Below are positions 12,972 through 26,700 of a stretch of 64,000 nucleotides of DNA, piece after piece; the stretch's first letter is position 1, and the number at the start of each line of letters is the position of its first letter. Position numbers and translations under genes: made by a program. A model generated the notes under the pieces. It was not told where the DNA came from. It made no database searches and saw nothing but the letters and a program-made list of their open reading frames with translations. The DNA lies in the NCBI RefSeq assembly GCF_019399895.1, contig NC_091879.1:1798001-1862000 (forward strand), in the 5' to 3' direction. This DNA is from Cardiocondyla obscurior (Eukaryota; Arthropoda; Insecta; Hymenoptera; Formicidae).

Positions 12972-14848
12972 TTGTCTCTCTATAGTAGCAGTAGTTAGTT
13001 AAAAAGTAGTTTAGTTCGAGAATGGAAAGACCTGCCGTCTTTCTCGACTACTTGCGGCACAGTCGACATTCTCGATTGCTTTGCGATCCAAATCCGTATA
13101 AAAATATCGTTATCTTACAATCCGTCTAAATATCGTAATAAAACATCGTTATCTAATTCGTTTAAATATCGTAACAATTATATTCCCCCGATAAAAATTT
13201 AATTTAAACGTAAAAACAATAATACTTAAAATTTACAAAATGAAACAAACTAAAACTGATAGCAAATCTCTCGATACTATAGCGAGCAAATCGAGAAAAT
13301 ATAGGCATCGTGGAAAAACGACAATAATTAAACAATAAATTCTTCACATTTTTTTTTATTACAAAAAATTTTTTTTTATACATAAGAAAATAGATTTACA
13401 TCAAATTGCGAAAGACATTTTCACTTCTGTTCGTTCGTAAGCGTGAGAAAGAGCGCGACATGCACCGAGATGCATCTTCTGTAGGTGAAGAATGGTAGCC
13501 CGCGAGCGAGAAGGAAGGCCGGCGGGCCGCCGCGTCGGGCCACCATGCTCGCCTATTATGGCAACCGAGCCATGGGGATTCGAAGAGTGGCCCTCGACCA
13601 ACAGCAATCCGAATAAATAAAAAGGGAAAATAAGATATATGCGTGTGGGTGTGGCGGCAGGCGGGACTCGGGCTCATTGCCACCTCCGAAGCTGTCGGAT
13701 CTCGCACTCGCCGATAGCTACGCTGGTATGCGTTCGGAGGTTTCATGCTTGGTCGTATACCTCGCTTCCACACCTTCGGGATCTCCGGCCGTGATTCTTT
13801 TCCTCCGCTTAGCGATTATTCCGAAACATTTTTCAAATCATCGGCAGATGGTTTTTGAACCTTGTAATCTTCTGTCTCGAACAAATTTTTGCCTGTCTTC
13901 TTGCGTAGCATCTGGCTAGTTTTTCAGTCCGATTCTAATTCCACGGCACTTCTAGATCCCATCAGGTGGGATTTCAGCATATTTCCTCCCCTTTTCTATG
14001 TAAGGAATATTAATATCATTTTAGTACATTATATTTTATTCCGTAAACAAAAAAAAAAAAAGAAAAAAAATATTAACGATTTGGGAGGGAAATATATTGC
14101 GAACTTTAGAATTATTGAACTGCCGTGTATGTTATACATACACATAAATAAAAATTCATATCGCTAATCTTGAATTATGTTAAGTTGTTCGTTCGTGGAA
14201 GACATCAAATTCGTTCTTCCTTTTTCTATCGCGTGTTCGGCATAGCAAACGCGAGAACGAAGGATCGTCGCGAGATCTAGATCGTGTAAAGGGTTGAAGT
14301 TGATAAAGTATCCCCCTTCCGAGCGACTCTTATGGCCTGCGACTGGCGATCACTATCTTTCGGAGCCACCTACGAGAACGGAGATTAGAGCCGGTCGAGT
14401 AAGTGTGCCCCGGAGAAGCCTAATCGCCGTTGTTCTACTTGCGGCGAGATCCGATTAGAATCTCAACACCCACGCTCGAAAGGATGCTTCTGAACATGCG
14501 TTTGTCTCTGCGTCACGTTAACTTTGAAATTTTATTCAAACGCGCGATATGGCCTCTTTAATTACACGACCGGAGAGAGCATAAAAGTCGAAGCTAGGAT
14601 AGATATGCGCTGCGCGCTGCATACACGAAACGTCCGGTAGTGGACCTAAATGCTTTTCCACTAATGGAGAGCATTATGTCTGCATTAGAGAAGCAGGGAA
14701 CGACGTGGTAAACCGAGTCCGTCTCGACCGAACTAATTATAATAAACTGACACTTGACAAATCGATCGTTTTGGAACTCTCACTAACAGAGGCAGAGTTT
14801 AATTCTAGCTACGGCTACCTTTTCATTTTTTTTTTCTTTTTTTATATG

Positions 14849-14864
14849 TATATATATATATATA
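14849..14864 (+). repeat. TA dinucleotide microsatellite
   Basis: A run of about eight TA units follows a T-rich tract. A similar run is at 18662-18678. Confidence 0.85.
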
Positions 14865-17800
14865 CATAGAAGAAAGAAAACGACTCGTTATATTCTCACG
14901 GGAAAAGTTAAAGGATTACGGTTTCTAAGAAAAGTACGCTCGGAGACCTCCCTGAGGTTTTTCTATATTTTTTAGCATATATTTTAAAAGAAATCCGACT
15001 AGAGACAGAGCTAGGAAGTTTCTGTTGAAAATACTTATTGTTTGATAAATTTTTTTCTGCGAACGAGACGTTGGTAATATCGCGTTCGTGGTAAGTTACG
15101 TCACCGAAAGCGGAGTCTACGTTGGTACATCGATGTAACTTCGCGGCGAGGGCTCGTATTCGCCTCGTTCAGAGGTTTCGCGCCGGCGGTTAATCCTGAA
15201 ATATTAAACGTCACGGTGGTACGGCCGCGAGCGGCTGTATTCTCATCGCGTATCTAGAATCGTTTCCCCATATACTTTTCTGGAATTTTAAGTGCACCGT
15301 GAAAAAACAACGCGCCGGGGCAATGCGCGCGCGTTTCCGAGCGCACGACGAAACGGAAGGGACTCGACAAAGCGGTTTTATTGGCTCGTTTGTTCCCGAA
15401 GGTGGCGGTTTCTTTGTCGCGACTAGTAACGATCGTTTTACTACCGGTTTCAACGATTAGGAATATCGTGACGTTTTGCAAATAAAGAGGGGAAAAGAAG
15501 AAGGACGGGGGGGAAGGGAAGGGCGGGAGGGGAGCCGCCGAATGATTTAGCGCTCGTAAACGATCGTAATCAACCGGGGCCCGAGCTTCGTCGGTGTACC
15601 AGGCACTTTAGGGTGTTCAGGAATTACGGGGAGAAATATATTAGCTAATATAATATAAGAGTACCTTTACGTTCCACTTGACAGGAGACACTCGGCTCGA
15701 CAGGGATTGCAGCTGTTCTCGGCATGATAAGCTTGCGATACGAGCACGTTTATCGGCAGGGCCTCTTCGCCGGCGTGTTTCGCCGTAATTCTTTCGCGTG
15801 GACAATATTTTGAGCATACTTTGTACATTTCTTATCGCGAATTTAAAATAATTTAACGTTTGTCGGGACAAATTTGTCACAGGCGTGCCGCGTTCTCTCT
15901 TCTTTTCGGAATGTGCGTATGGTAGGCGAAATTATCTTACAGTCGATAAATGAATTTATTTTAGAAAATTAAAGCAGCTAATTTTAGAATAGAAACAAAG
16001 TGTTCCGATAGAAAAAGAAATATATACATTATATATAGATATCGCATTTACGATTAAATATATTTTTACGTGTTAGGAAATACTGTCGAATACGAGATAC
16101 ATATTTTAAAAAGTGAGGAAAAACGGTAATCGCCGGGTCTGAATTAAGTGCATTTTCAAAAGTGGATATTCCAAGGATGTTACGTCGTAGTTTTTCTTTA
16201 TGTACCACTGCTGCAATTCGCGACGATTCACCGAGGCGAGCGGGACGAAAATTGATCGAACAAAGAAGTGTTAATTGCGTTATTATGAGCGACTAGCTTA
16301 TCGAGGGCTCGTCCATCCACCGAAACGATCGCGATCTTATCGCGCCACGTCGTCCATTGTACGATTATTAAATACGATGATGCGGCTCTATTATTCAAGT
16401 ATCTCTCGATGGCAACGATCGGTGAGAGCCGATCTTCGATCCTCCTCCCTCTCTCCTCCCCCGCCCGCGCGATCGAGTGCCACGAAAAGATCGACGAGAC
16501 TTCCTACGCCGCTGCGCGGTAGGTCCCTCGATGTGATCCGCGATGATCTCTGTTTCGACAGCACTATAAATAACGATTTATATGATAATTGCCTCCTATT
16601 TTTATTTAAAACATATGACTAGCAGGATATGCATATGTAGACGCAGTTTAGCTTTTCGCCGACACGAGAGGCATTTTGACCGAATTTATTAAAACGCAAA
16701 ATCTTTCCGGGTGTTCACAAATAATTGTGCAGAATTATTTTTAGAAATACGGTTTCGTACGATTGAATTTTCATAGCTCGATCAATCATGCGATAATATT
16801 TGCTTAATAATTCGACGTGTCCGAGCGATTACGATTATTCATCTGAATTGTTACGCCTCCGTATTTACGGCGACAGTGCCGATCAATCTTATTCAGCGGG
16901 CGACGTTTACAAGTTAATTGAATATCTCGTCTGTCATAACCTTACCGTTGTATCGGCGCGGTGACAAAAATTGATGGCGAGCGATACGTAGCAAGAAAAC
17001 CCATTACAAAGTCAAAACGTAGGTTCTACCTTAGACTTACAACGGCGATTTAAAACGGAGATCTCGATCGTTGTACCGAGGAGAGACCACCCGTGCAATC
17101 ACGTGTGCGCGCTCTCGAGCATATAACGCATTTCTCCGTGAAACTCGCCGGAGGTCGATCGCGATCTACGATTCCTCCGTCGGTGGATGGATCTTCAGCC
17201 GTATCTCGAGGGAGTCGTGGGATTCGTCTCGATATGTCGGTTTTGGTAAATCCAGCACGAGGCTTTAAATCAAATTCTACATCTTTGCGCAATTTCCTGC
17301 AGGTTCAATTGTAAAAAAAAAATAAAGTATTTACTACTTAGTACAATTGTTTGTTGAAATGATAGAAATTGACTCAAAATTTATCTTGATATTTAATGAC
17401 TTATTAAGTTGACGAATAATATAAAAACTTTGCGAGATTATTGAACTGCACGTTTTATAATTACTCTCTTAAATTATTTTATTCGACCCGGTTTTGTGCC
17501 CTTAATCCTATCACGAAAAGTAAACTGTAACCGTTTCGTCGCGAATGCCATTGCTCTCGCGCGTCTTACAATTATTTATTTAAACGTTCATAAATCTCGA
17601 TTGTAATCGATACCCTGATGAACCTATTAGCATGGCTCTCTGTCTATAAATAATCCTGAAATAATTTATCGACGTGTTCCTTTTGGATTAATTTATCTTC
17701 CACTCGGTTTGAATTACGTCGTTGTTTTACGATCACGAAACATAAACCACTTTCGTTGATACCAAGCGATTGTTTGGTAAAAAAATATTTGATATATTCC

Positions 17801-20800
17801 GATCAATTTATTAAATTTACTGTTACAATCGACGAACGATGCAGCGACTATATAATTTTTTTTTTTTTTCTTTACTTTGAGAGCGAGATATAAATAGTTC
17901 TTGAAATATCTTAAAATAATTTAATTTACGTTTACGTAATTTTAAATATTAAAATTAAATATTTTATGGAAGCTAGCTGCTGCGCGCACAGGAAAGATAT
18001 ACGCGATATTTAAATATGACTAATACGCGATTACGAGAATCGATGGGTATTTAATTAAAATTCACGAATACACGCGCGCGAACACGTAGGTGCTCGTGTG
18101 CAAGGAACACGTGTCACGCGATGATTTATGTCTATATGAACACGAGAAGACAAATTATTCCGAGGCTCTTTACACGCGCGCACATGCGAAAATGTATCAT
18201 ACCGAGCTGACCCTCCTCTTCTTTCTCGCTTACGAGCAGAGCCCGCTGGATCGGGACCGGCATTTATTAACGTTTTGTTTATACTTCGCGATTAGAGCTA
18301 ATCGATCCTCCGGCGAAATGAGATATAATATAGAGCCGTGGCGGACTCATAAATACTCATTTGTGCGAGGCGACTCTGGATTTTCACCGCCCAAGTTGCC
18401 TTCGTTACGCTTATACGGATTAAATATGCGAACTTGTGTACATAATTAACTGCCGCTTATTAGCTGCCGGTTATATTTATTGCACCGCGACGATCGTTTT
18501 GCAAGTATGAGTGTAGGGTCGCGAGATCGTGAAATTCTCGGCAGGCGATGATAAAGAAATATCGATGATTAGAAAGCAAACGATAGTTTTTAAATAAAGT
18601 AATACCTTTACTTATTAAATGACGAGATTTATTTAATATTTTTATAACTCAATGACTTCTGTATATATATATATATATTTTTTTTTTTTATAATTAATTT
18701 ATACAGTTTCTGTCTGTCATAAAATGCTATTAAATATTTTTTTCTCTTTAATATAATAGAAATAAATTGCCGACTACGCGTTTTGCATACCAATAGAGAT
18801 AATGACACGTTTCGCGTGAATAATTGACTCCGTTATACCAAAGAACTTCTACAGCTGTAGATGAAGCAATACATAATCTGAGCATACGTCGAGATGATAG
18901 ATAATATTCCAATGATTAGGAATTCTAGAACAGGCGTATACGGCAACGTAACGTTCCGAGATGATACCACGGTTGCGCGAGTTAAAATGTTAGATAGTGG
19001 AAACCTGTGTTCGTGGCAACGCGTTGATCCGCGAATCGATTAAGGATCGTTACGTTACCTCATATTACGGTGCTCCTAGATACAACGGTGGCAGGTTACA
19101 CGTAGATCGGGGCCAATCTGCGATTCGTTTCGGACACTATGCTTGACCCTTTCTCACGCTACCGCATCTTCCCTCACGATCAATCAGGAAGTAATCATCG
19201 CAAATTTATTGTATCACTGTTTGGTCGTTATCGCGGATTTGTCACGCGATTAACTTGATTTTCGTACAATGCAAATCAATTTTTTTTTTGTTTTTTTTTT
19301 TTATATTTTGTTTTCTTTTTTATTCCACGAAAGTATTTTCAATAGATTCACACAAGGTAAAATTATTTCGGTGAAAAATTGTCTATTTATATTAATAATA
19401 TATTTGTAATATAATAAATTAGATAAGAATTAAAATTAATATTTATACCGCTGCGTTTGCAATCGATGTTACTGAGGAAGTTAAGGCGATATTTGAAATT
19501 TTTCTCGCGTGATACTTAGTATAATTAAGATTTTGTCACAAACTCAACGCTGGAAGGCGATATTTACGGCGATACTTTCTTTTGTGTGAATTTATCACAT
19601 GATATGCTACGTAATGTAATCTTCAAAAGCCCATAACGTATCGGCCACCTACGAAGCTAGCATTCATGAATGATGTTCCGGCATTATTTCTCTTGTGGGA
19701 ACCGTTTTCTGTGAGATTCCGCCGAGATAAAGAATTTTATGAATGAAAGTAGCCTGCCCATTTCTACCGCCGTAGTTGTTGCTCCATTTTTCACAGTTCT
19801 CTTTTTAAATTTTAGGATTCTCGCATCTATATATATCTATCTCCTTTTTTCACACGCATTACAGTTCTCTTTCGATATACCTGGTGATCGTTCCGTGAGG
19901 TAGAGACGTCGTATTTTTATTTATTTTTTTCTCTTTCTGCTCCTTCGAGCCTCCCCATCTCGATCTTTCTTTCTCCACCCTTTACGTGGTCCACCTACTC
20001 CGTCTCCCTTTCTCTTTTCGTCTGAACTCTTTATTTTTTTGGAGCAGCATTATCTCATAATCGACCGGATGATTCTGCCGTCCACCAGAATGGCATGGCC
20101 TGCTGAGCACACGTTTGAGTTCGTTAATGTTCGCCGTGAGAGTGGATCTAATGAATTTGATGACTCCTTTCTCCGTTGATCTTGCCTCCTTCCCAATCGC
20201 GCATTCTTTGCCAGCTCTTCTCTTTCTCGCCCGAAGCGTATTTCTTCGGTATCGACGTAACGCACGGGTACGTTTATGATCCCGGCAATAAATCGCGCTG
20301 CTTCGAGACGAACATCTTTCCGAAAGACTCGAAAGTGCCGCACTTCCGGAGACAAATAACATTTCAATAAGTATATTATACATAAAATCAGTTTATATCG
20401 TTTGTAATAACGGGAAAGTTATGCGAGCATAAGAAAAAAAAAAAAATTTTGAATTAACAGGAATATTTTAATCACTTTACAAAATAATAACTGTAGCTTA
20501 ATATTTTAAATCTCTACATATACGTGTTGTGCTAGATAAATATAATATACTGTCGAAAAATATATTATTTTATTAATTATACAATAGTCATTCGAATAAT
20601 AATCGAAGATAATTTTTTAAATAACGAGCCCTTGCTTAGACAGACGGATTCGTGTATCGAGACTGATATTTGCGCTTCGTTATCCTCGCGTTGAGGTGCC
20701 CCCAGGACTTTAGTAGAAAACAGACATTACGTCTACGCATTGGAACTCGCTGAAATAGGTTGAAGTAAGTGACGGTCACCACGGCGCGATCGGGGGTGAC

Positions 20801-20880
20801 GGGGGGGGAGAGGGGGAGAGATTTCGTAATTAACAATCCATTTTGTATTCGGCTCACCTGATCGCGTCGTGTGCGGTCCG

Positions 20881-20888
20881 TGACGTCA
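20881..20888. promoter_or_regulatory. Full CRE palindrome TGACGTCA
   Basis: It occurs as CCGTGACGTCATAA at the edge of a GC-rich patch. It is the second full CRE in the window, the other being at 10959-10966. A bZIP binding site is a reasonable reading. No linked exon is evident downstream. Confidence 0.3.
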
Positions 20889-21249
20889 TAATTCGGGGCC
20901 CCTTCGAGGCGTACCGCCCCCTTAATGCGAGCCCCGACACCTCTCGGCTCTGCGATCCAGCACGCACTTCCCTCTCTCTTCAGTCTTATTCTCTTTTGCC
21001 GTACGAGTGAGGTACGTGTGAAGGAAGAAGAGCCCCGCGAGATAAACGGCGAGAGTAGATGCGAGCAAGAGAGAGGGGGAGTCTCTCCCTCGCTCTCTTC
21101 GTTCTCGCGATGCCAGGAGATGCCTGGATAGTATATACACTTCGAAGGCGGTCAAGGGGGATATAATGGCTCGGTCGGACTTCACACGATGCCGACTGGT
21201 ACACCGGCCCGGAGGATGATACAGAGTCCGGTGAAGTCGCGTGAGGGAT

Positions 21250-21272
21250 AGAGAGAAAGAGAGAGAGAGAGA
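21250..21272 (+). repeat. GA-rich microsatellite
   Basis: A GAGAGAAAGAGAGAGAGAGA-type run in a GC-rich patch. With the GA run at 21702-21720 it makes a locally GAGAG-rich interval. Confidence 0.85.
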
Positions 21273-21701
21273 AATAGAAAGAGAGATGAAACGAGAGTGG
21301 ACCTCCGAGGAGAGGTTCTGAAGTCGCGGAAGAAGCTACCACCGCCTTCAATTCTACCTCGATCTTCCCTGCGGAACGTTCTGATCGTTCGGTCTTCCGG
21401 GAGATGTCGGCTGTGTTCTGACTTCTTAGTTTGGTTGCTAGTTTAATCTCGTCTATGCGACACTAGTGTCTCTTTTCGCTGCTCTATCAACGATTATAAG
21501 CATGGTGATAATAACGCGACCTACTCGAGATAGTAAAGAAAACACGCTTGTCTAATTAAAGGCGCGTGGATGTGGGCAAGCACGAGACAAATTGTAATAG
21601 TTTTTTAACGATGCGCCCGGCTCTGTTTTTAATATCTGTTGCGAATATCGCGTGTCGCGGGTCCCGAGCAAAGGGAAAATAAAAAGTAGCTTGAAAGAAA
21701 A

Positions 21702-21720
21702 AGAGAGAGAGAGAGAGAGA
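21702..21720 (+). repeat. (GA)9 microsatellite
   Basis: About nine uninterrupted GA units preceded by an A-rich stretch. Confidence 0.9.
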
Positions 21721-24489
21721 AAGGGAGATTAGGCTGCTCGGAGGTGTCAGAGTGAAGGGAGGGTGGGAGGGGTGAGGAACTCCTCGTGCAGAAGAGTCGA
21801 AGGGTGGGCCCCGTTACCCGGCTTTGTACGAGAGGCCCCTTGCCGCTGTCAGCCCGCGGGGGCCTTATTTCAAGACCGTACCGAATCAGGCACGACAATC
21901 GCCCTAATATCCACACGAATGCCGTGCCGGAGGCCCCCACGGTGCAACGGAGCCTGGCCGATGAGGGAGGCAGTCCGAGTCCTCGCGATGAGTAAGAGAT
22001 CTTTCCGTTTCTTTCTTCTTCCCTCGCTCATCTTTCTGTTCGTCGTTTTCTAACTTTAACCTCGCGTGTCTCGAAACGTTGCTGGGTTTTGACTGTCTCT
22101 CGTGAAACTAACGCGCTTCCACCTCAAAACAAATCGTGAATGCTTACGAAAACATTTCCAGCCGCGGCCCGAGGTTTTTGATCCTCTGCGGTGAAATGCC
22201 AAGCCGCACTTCGCGTGTTTTTCAACAATCATTCGGATCACGCAATTGTTCCTTTCTTTAACAAGTAATATTATTTAAAAACTTTTTTTTTATTCGTCTC
22301 TCTCTCTCTCTTTCTTTTATTCCAAATATCATTTCTCAATCTCATGGTTACGATTATGCAATTTATTGTGCTTTCCAACTGTTAACGAAAAGCTCGTACG
22401 ATATGCTAATTAAATTCTTACGTGAGAAATTACGAATGAGAAGCCGGTGGCTCAAATATATCCGAGACGTGATGTTTTATATTGATCTTCTGTACGTTCA
22501 ATATATTATCGCTCGCGATTAATATCTATCGTTATCAATCATTAATAATCTACTATGGAAGCCTTTTTTAACGCCCGCGCGGGGAAAAGGGGAGGGGGGA
22601 AGGCGGGGGAGCGGGCCTATGTCAGGTTCACGGTGTAAAAACACGATGTTGCTGACGCAACTATGTCCGTATTGTCCAAAGATGCGGCGCGTCATTAGTG
22701 GAAGCTTCAACGCTACTATCGTGCGCTTCACGTCGGCATTCAGCGATTCGCCTCGTGGATTCGTTCGCGGCGGGCTCTTCCGAGCGAGTAGGTGGCTAGC
22801 AGCTAGCCGGTCCCCGGGACGGGGGAAGGGAAGGTCGAAAAGAAAAAAGGAATCGTTTAGAGGGGTAATGGGGCCCACGGGTCCCGTGTTTCGGTTTACC
22901 GAACGCGCCCGCCACAAAGCACCCAGCGAGGGAATAAACGCAGTCGTTACGGTGTTTGCGCCAGCATTTAATTGTTTGCCCTTTTCTTTTAGTCCGCGTT
23001 TTTTGTCTCTTCTGCGAGAGCCCCCTTTTTTTTTTCTTTTCCGTCTCGACGCGATGTTAACCCTCGGATTAGTTTGTAACGAAAGGAATTTATGTAGATT
23101 AATTGAGGCTGTTTTGCGTACACGACGTGCATAAATATTTCTGTCGCAGTGAAAAACGAAATAAGCTTGTCAATTCAATTTTATACATTTTTTTTTTTGT
23201 GGTTAACGAAGAGTCGTCCGGAAGAGCATAACGTTCATGGAATAGTAAAAAAGAAAAAGGAAAAAAAAAAAAAACTGCTTGTATAATTTTCAAACAAAAT
23301 TACTTTATTTGCGTGAATTATTTAAATTACAAATCACACAGTTATGTATTATCTGTATCACGTAAAGTCGCTTAGTTCGAAGTTAATTTTCTTCGGCGGT
23401 GCCAAAGTGCATAACTGGCGGTAATCGTCGTTCCACCTTATTCTCGCCACCGAGTTCCGAGCCCCTTTTATCCGTCCCGATGAAAGCGAGTCGTGCATCA
23501 TGGCGTGGCTGATAAACGGATTAAGAACTTCGGATCTAATTGGACCCCGACCCCGATTGTAAAAGAAACCCTCGTCGGACCTTACTGCCGGCTACGAGAT
23601 TAAAATTCGTATGGTTGGCTATATGTATTTACCCTTCTGGAGAGCTTATCTCGCTTCCATTGCCGGCCTCCAACCTGTCGTTGAAGAACCTGCGCCTGTA
23701 TTTACCCACATTTCCCTCGGGTTTCCAATCGCTTTACGGCCCTAATCATCGCTTCCGCATACTTTGCTCGCTCTTGGCCGCTCGGTCGTTATCGGCCCTG
23801 TTATCGAGACTAATACCCGTGACTGTTGCCCCGCAGGAATTTTTAATAACGAACTTACCCGTGTCGTATATCGCGTCCACCTTTTCTCTCTACGTCTCCT
23901 TTACCACTCGAGAGAACAGTTCGCTCTGTTACTTAAAGTCAAATATATCGACGGAGGTTATCACTGTAGCCGATCGTTCAGAGATACGCGTTTCTTTCGT
24001 AAGTAGCTCTCTCGCGAGAACGTTCCTAGTTTAGGTCAACCGCTTGCACGTTTCTTACACATTGTCAACGATATCCGCAATGTTCTACATTTATGGTAAT
24101 ATTATTATATTACAATACAGTTTATTTAATAAATAGTAAAGCGAAGATATATTATAGATATACCATTTTTTTAATTACAAAGTTCTGATACCTACGTATA
24201 TTAAAAGCAGTATAAATACTTACATAAATCTTAACAAAGCTGCGTATTTTCTATTCGAATACGATTTATAACTCATAAATTTTATGCAATTTACTGCTAC
24301 CTTAGTCTCAACTTTTTTTTTTTTTACTACAGTATATGATTGATTGAGGCCTTCTGCCATTATAAATTTTGATTTTCGTAACGCGACGATTGAAAACGGC
24401 ATTCGCGCGAAATCCATAAACGGAGGATATTCAAAGAAATTGACGAAGCTGTTGCAAAGGAGGAAGAAAAGAGCGCGGCGCGAGCATGG

Positions 24490-24507
24490 TGCCGCGGTAC
24501 CGCGGCA
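24490..24507. repeat. 18-bp perfect palindrome
   Basis: TGCCGCGGTACCGCGGCA is exactly self-complementary with no spacer. It lies in a short GC-rich patch within AT-rich DNA. Confidence 0.95.
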
Positions 24508-26672
24508 TAATAACAGAGCGCCGCACACAGGCCGAGCTAGCTGATGACTTCATTGAACTGGACCCGGCTCGGGCCTCGGGCTGAGGACCTCCCTGAAACC
24601 GCCTCAAATTATAACGCCGGCTCAGGCCCAGGCCCGCTTTTGATGGGCTTGAGACACATTTTAAGCTTCTAGCGAGGCACAAACAGGTTCAGCCTCGATT
24701 TCGCAGGACGCGGATGACAGAAATTTCCATGTTCCGCGTTAATTATCCTCTATTATTAGCCGATTTCGAAATATCTTTAGCTCCGGGCAAACGCGACGGA
24801 CGTATAAGGGTGCTCTTGTATCGTTAGAAGGGAATAGTTTAATTAAAAATAACCCGACGCGATTGAGTCGGTTAAATGCAAACGGCGATTGAACGTTTGC
24901 TTTCAATTTTGAGACACGGGAATGAGTTTGTAATTTAGTCGCACACGAGCCGCGTGTTGCGAGTTCGCGGGTACACGTTGCGGCTGTGATCGATATCGCG
25001 TAGATGTTCGTCGACGAGAAAATCAAACGCGCCACGATAGTTAGATATTAAAAATCGCGCGGAGGCACGGAGTACATCGCCCCAGATTTATGCCCGAGAA
25101 GTCGTAATATTCGAAATGGTCCCGATGTAGATGCGACGCGTAGATACTTGGCATAAAGACGATTAGTATGCACGGCGCATACGGTACGGAATACGTAAGG
25201 GGATTAACCACTGAAAATATTCTCACGTTTACACAAACGCGATACTGTTATTAACGTTACGTGTCGTAAAGGCATTTCTGTCCGGTTTACCGGAGCGAGA
25301 AATTTAAAAAATTAATTAAAGAGATATATGTTTTTTTCCACTAACAGATTAATATTATATATAAAATTTAGCGGAGTTAATTTCTTTTTTTTTATCGCAT
25401 TAATTTTTTATATCGTTCGGTATTTTTAAATAATTCTATTTTGACTTAATTTTATATAAAAATGCGAAATACGTATGTTTTTTTATTTTTTTTTATACAA
25501 GAAGGAAAAAAATATTAAAATTCCATATGAACCGATGAATTATTTATGATATACCGGTTGGAATATACGTATAGAGTATCGAGAACTCGATCACGACAAT
25601 GATATCGCGGCAGTGAAGGATGATAAAAATTTGAACGACATCGCGAAACAAGCGGAGGAACACGTTGCGCACGCGAAGTCGTCCAGCTCGGCCGGGTCAG
25701 GCCCCGGATTATTCTCCATTTCCGTATTTCCTTTGAACTTTTACGCAGATCAAAACGTAGCTACATGTTTATTCGTATGCATTAAATGGTAGATTCTATG
25801 GGGAATAGAAAGCGAGCATGCAACGTTTCGCGATTACATTTAGCTTACGTGAAATTTACGAACGGGCCGGCTCGTAATTACCATTATAGAAACTCGTATT
25901 CAGGAAAAGGAGAGATAGAGAGATGGGATGCGAAAGTAGCGGAGGTGATTTCCGACGGGCGAGGTAAGAGAGAGACGGAGGAAGAGAAACAGAGAAACTA
26001 CTTCGTAGCCGTATCTCGAGAGCAGGCCTTGAGAGACGCGTAAGTGCCGTATAATTGCTACGGCGCGTTTACTCGGGCATCTGTTTACTCACTTTGATCG
26101 CAAAACGCGCCGAGCTGTAATAAACGCCCATTGGCGATCGCTCGAATCGGTTTCCATCTTGGTAAGAGCGTGCTTATTAACCGCAGAAATGGGCTGCCGA
26201 TTGGTATTCGCCGCGTATTAACAACGCTACATGAACGTTGTTTCGCAACTACACGCCCCGGTGGCCTTTGGTAATTAGGAAAAAAACTTCTTAGACGAAG
26301 GAGGTAATAGCCCCCGTCATCGTGCGAGAAAAGCGTATCTATCACCGCCATCGTCGAGATGTATTCGCGCCAGATTTGTGACACTCGATCGCGTTTGACA
26401 ACTTGGGTTAAGTAACATTAAATGCAATATCGTGTTTGCGGCCTTCGAGAATTAAAAAAAAAAAAAAAATAAAATAATAAAAAAAAAAAAAAAATTAGAA
26501 TTTATTCCCGAGGAAAAGGCTCGTCGGAGATCGTACATGTCTTAACGAGAATCGACGAGTGCAAAGATTTGAAAGGATATCGGAATGTAGATGATAGAGT
26601 GGAGCGCAATAAATCGGCGAGACGTCACGATGCAGAAAAACGGGCGGATTCGTTTCGTTTCGCTCTTTGTCG

Positions 26673-26700
26673 TGGGACCGATGACACGCCATCGGTCCCA
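26673..26700. repeat. Perfect hairpin: 11-bp arms, 6-nt loop
   Basis: TGGGACCGATG (26673-26683), loop ACACGC, CATCGGTCCCA (26690-26700). The arms are perfect. At 28 nt it is too short for a pre-miRNA. Confidence 0.95.

Larger units (their letters stand above)
10990..13142 (+). ncRNA. Candidate multi-exon noncoding transcript (or distal 5' exons)
   Basis: Several segments are bounded by good splice signals: a possible exon from 11341 after TTTGTCTGTCTAG; 11570-11703 (acceptor AAATTAG, donor GTAAGG); 11882-11911 (acceptor TTGTTACAG, donor GTAAGT, only 30 nt); 12094-12508 (acceptor TTTTTTTACAG, donor GTAAAT); and 12801-12857 (acceptor GTGTTACAG, donor GTGAGT). No long conserved reading frame runs through them. 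AATAAA at 13137-13142 is a possible end. Two of these exon pairs are diverged copies of each other. The locus could be a lncRNA, or 5' UTR exons of an unseen downstream gene or of Wnt6. Everything beyond the signals themselves is inference. Confidence 0.33.

Noticed and set aside
23540..24034. 164-codon open frame on the + strand.
   Set aside because: No recognisable motif, no neighbouring splice-linked exon, and a length within chance expectation.
24220..24528. 102-codon minus-strand frame with hydrophobic stretches.
   Set aside because: It is interrupted by a poly-lysine run from a T homopolymer and shows no domain or homology that I recognise.
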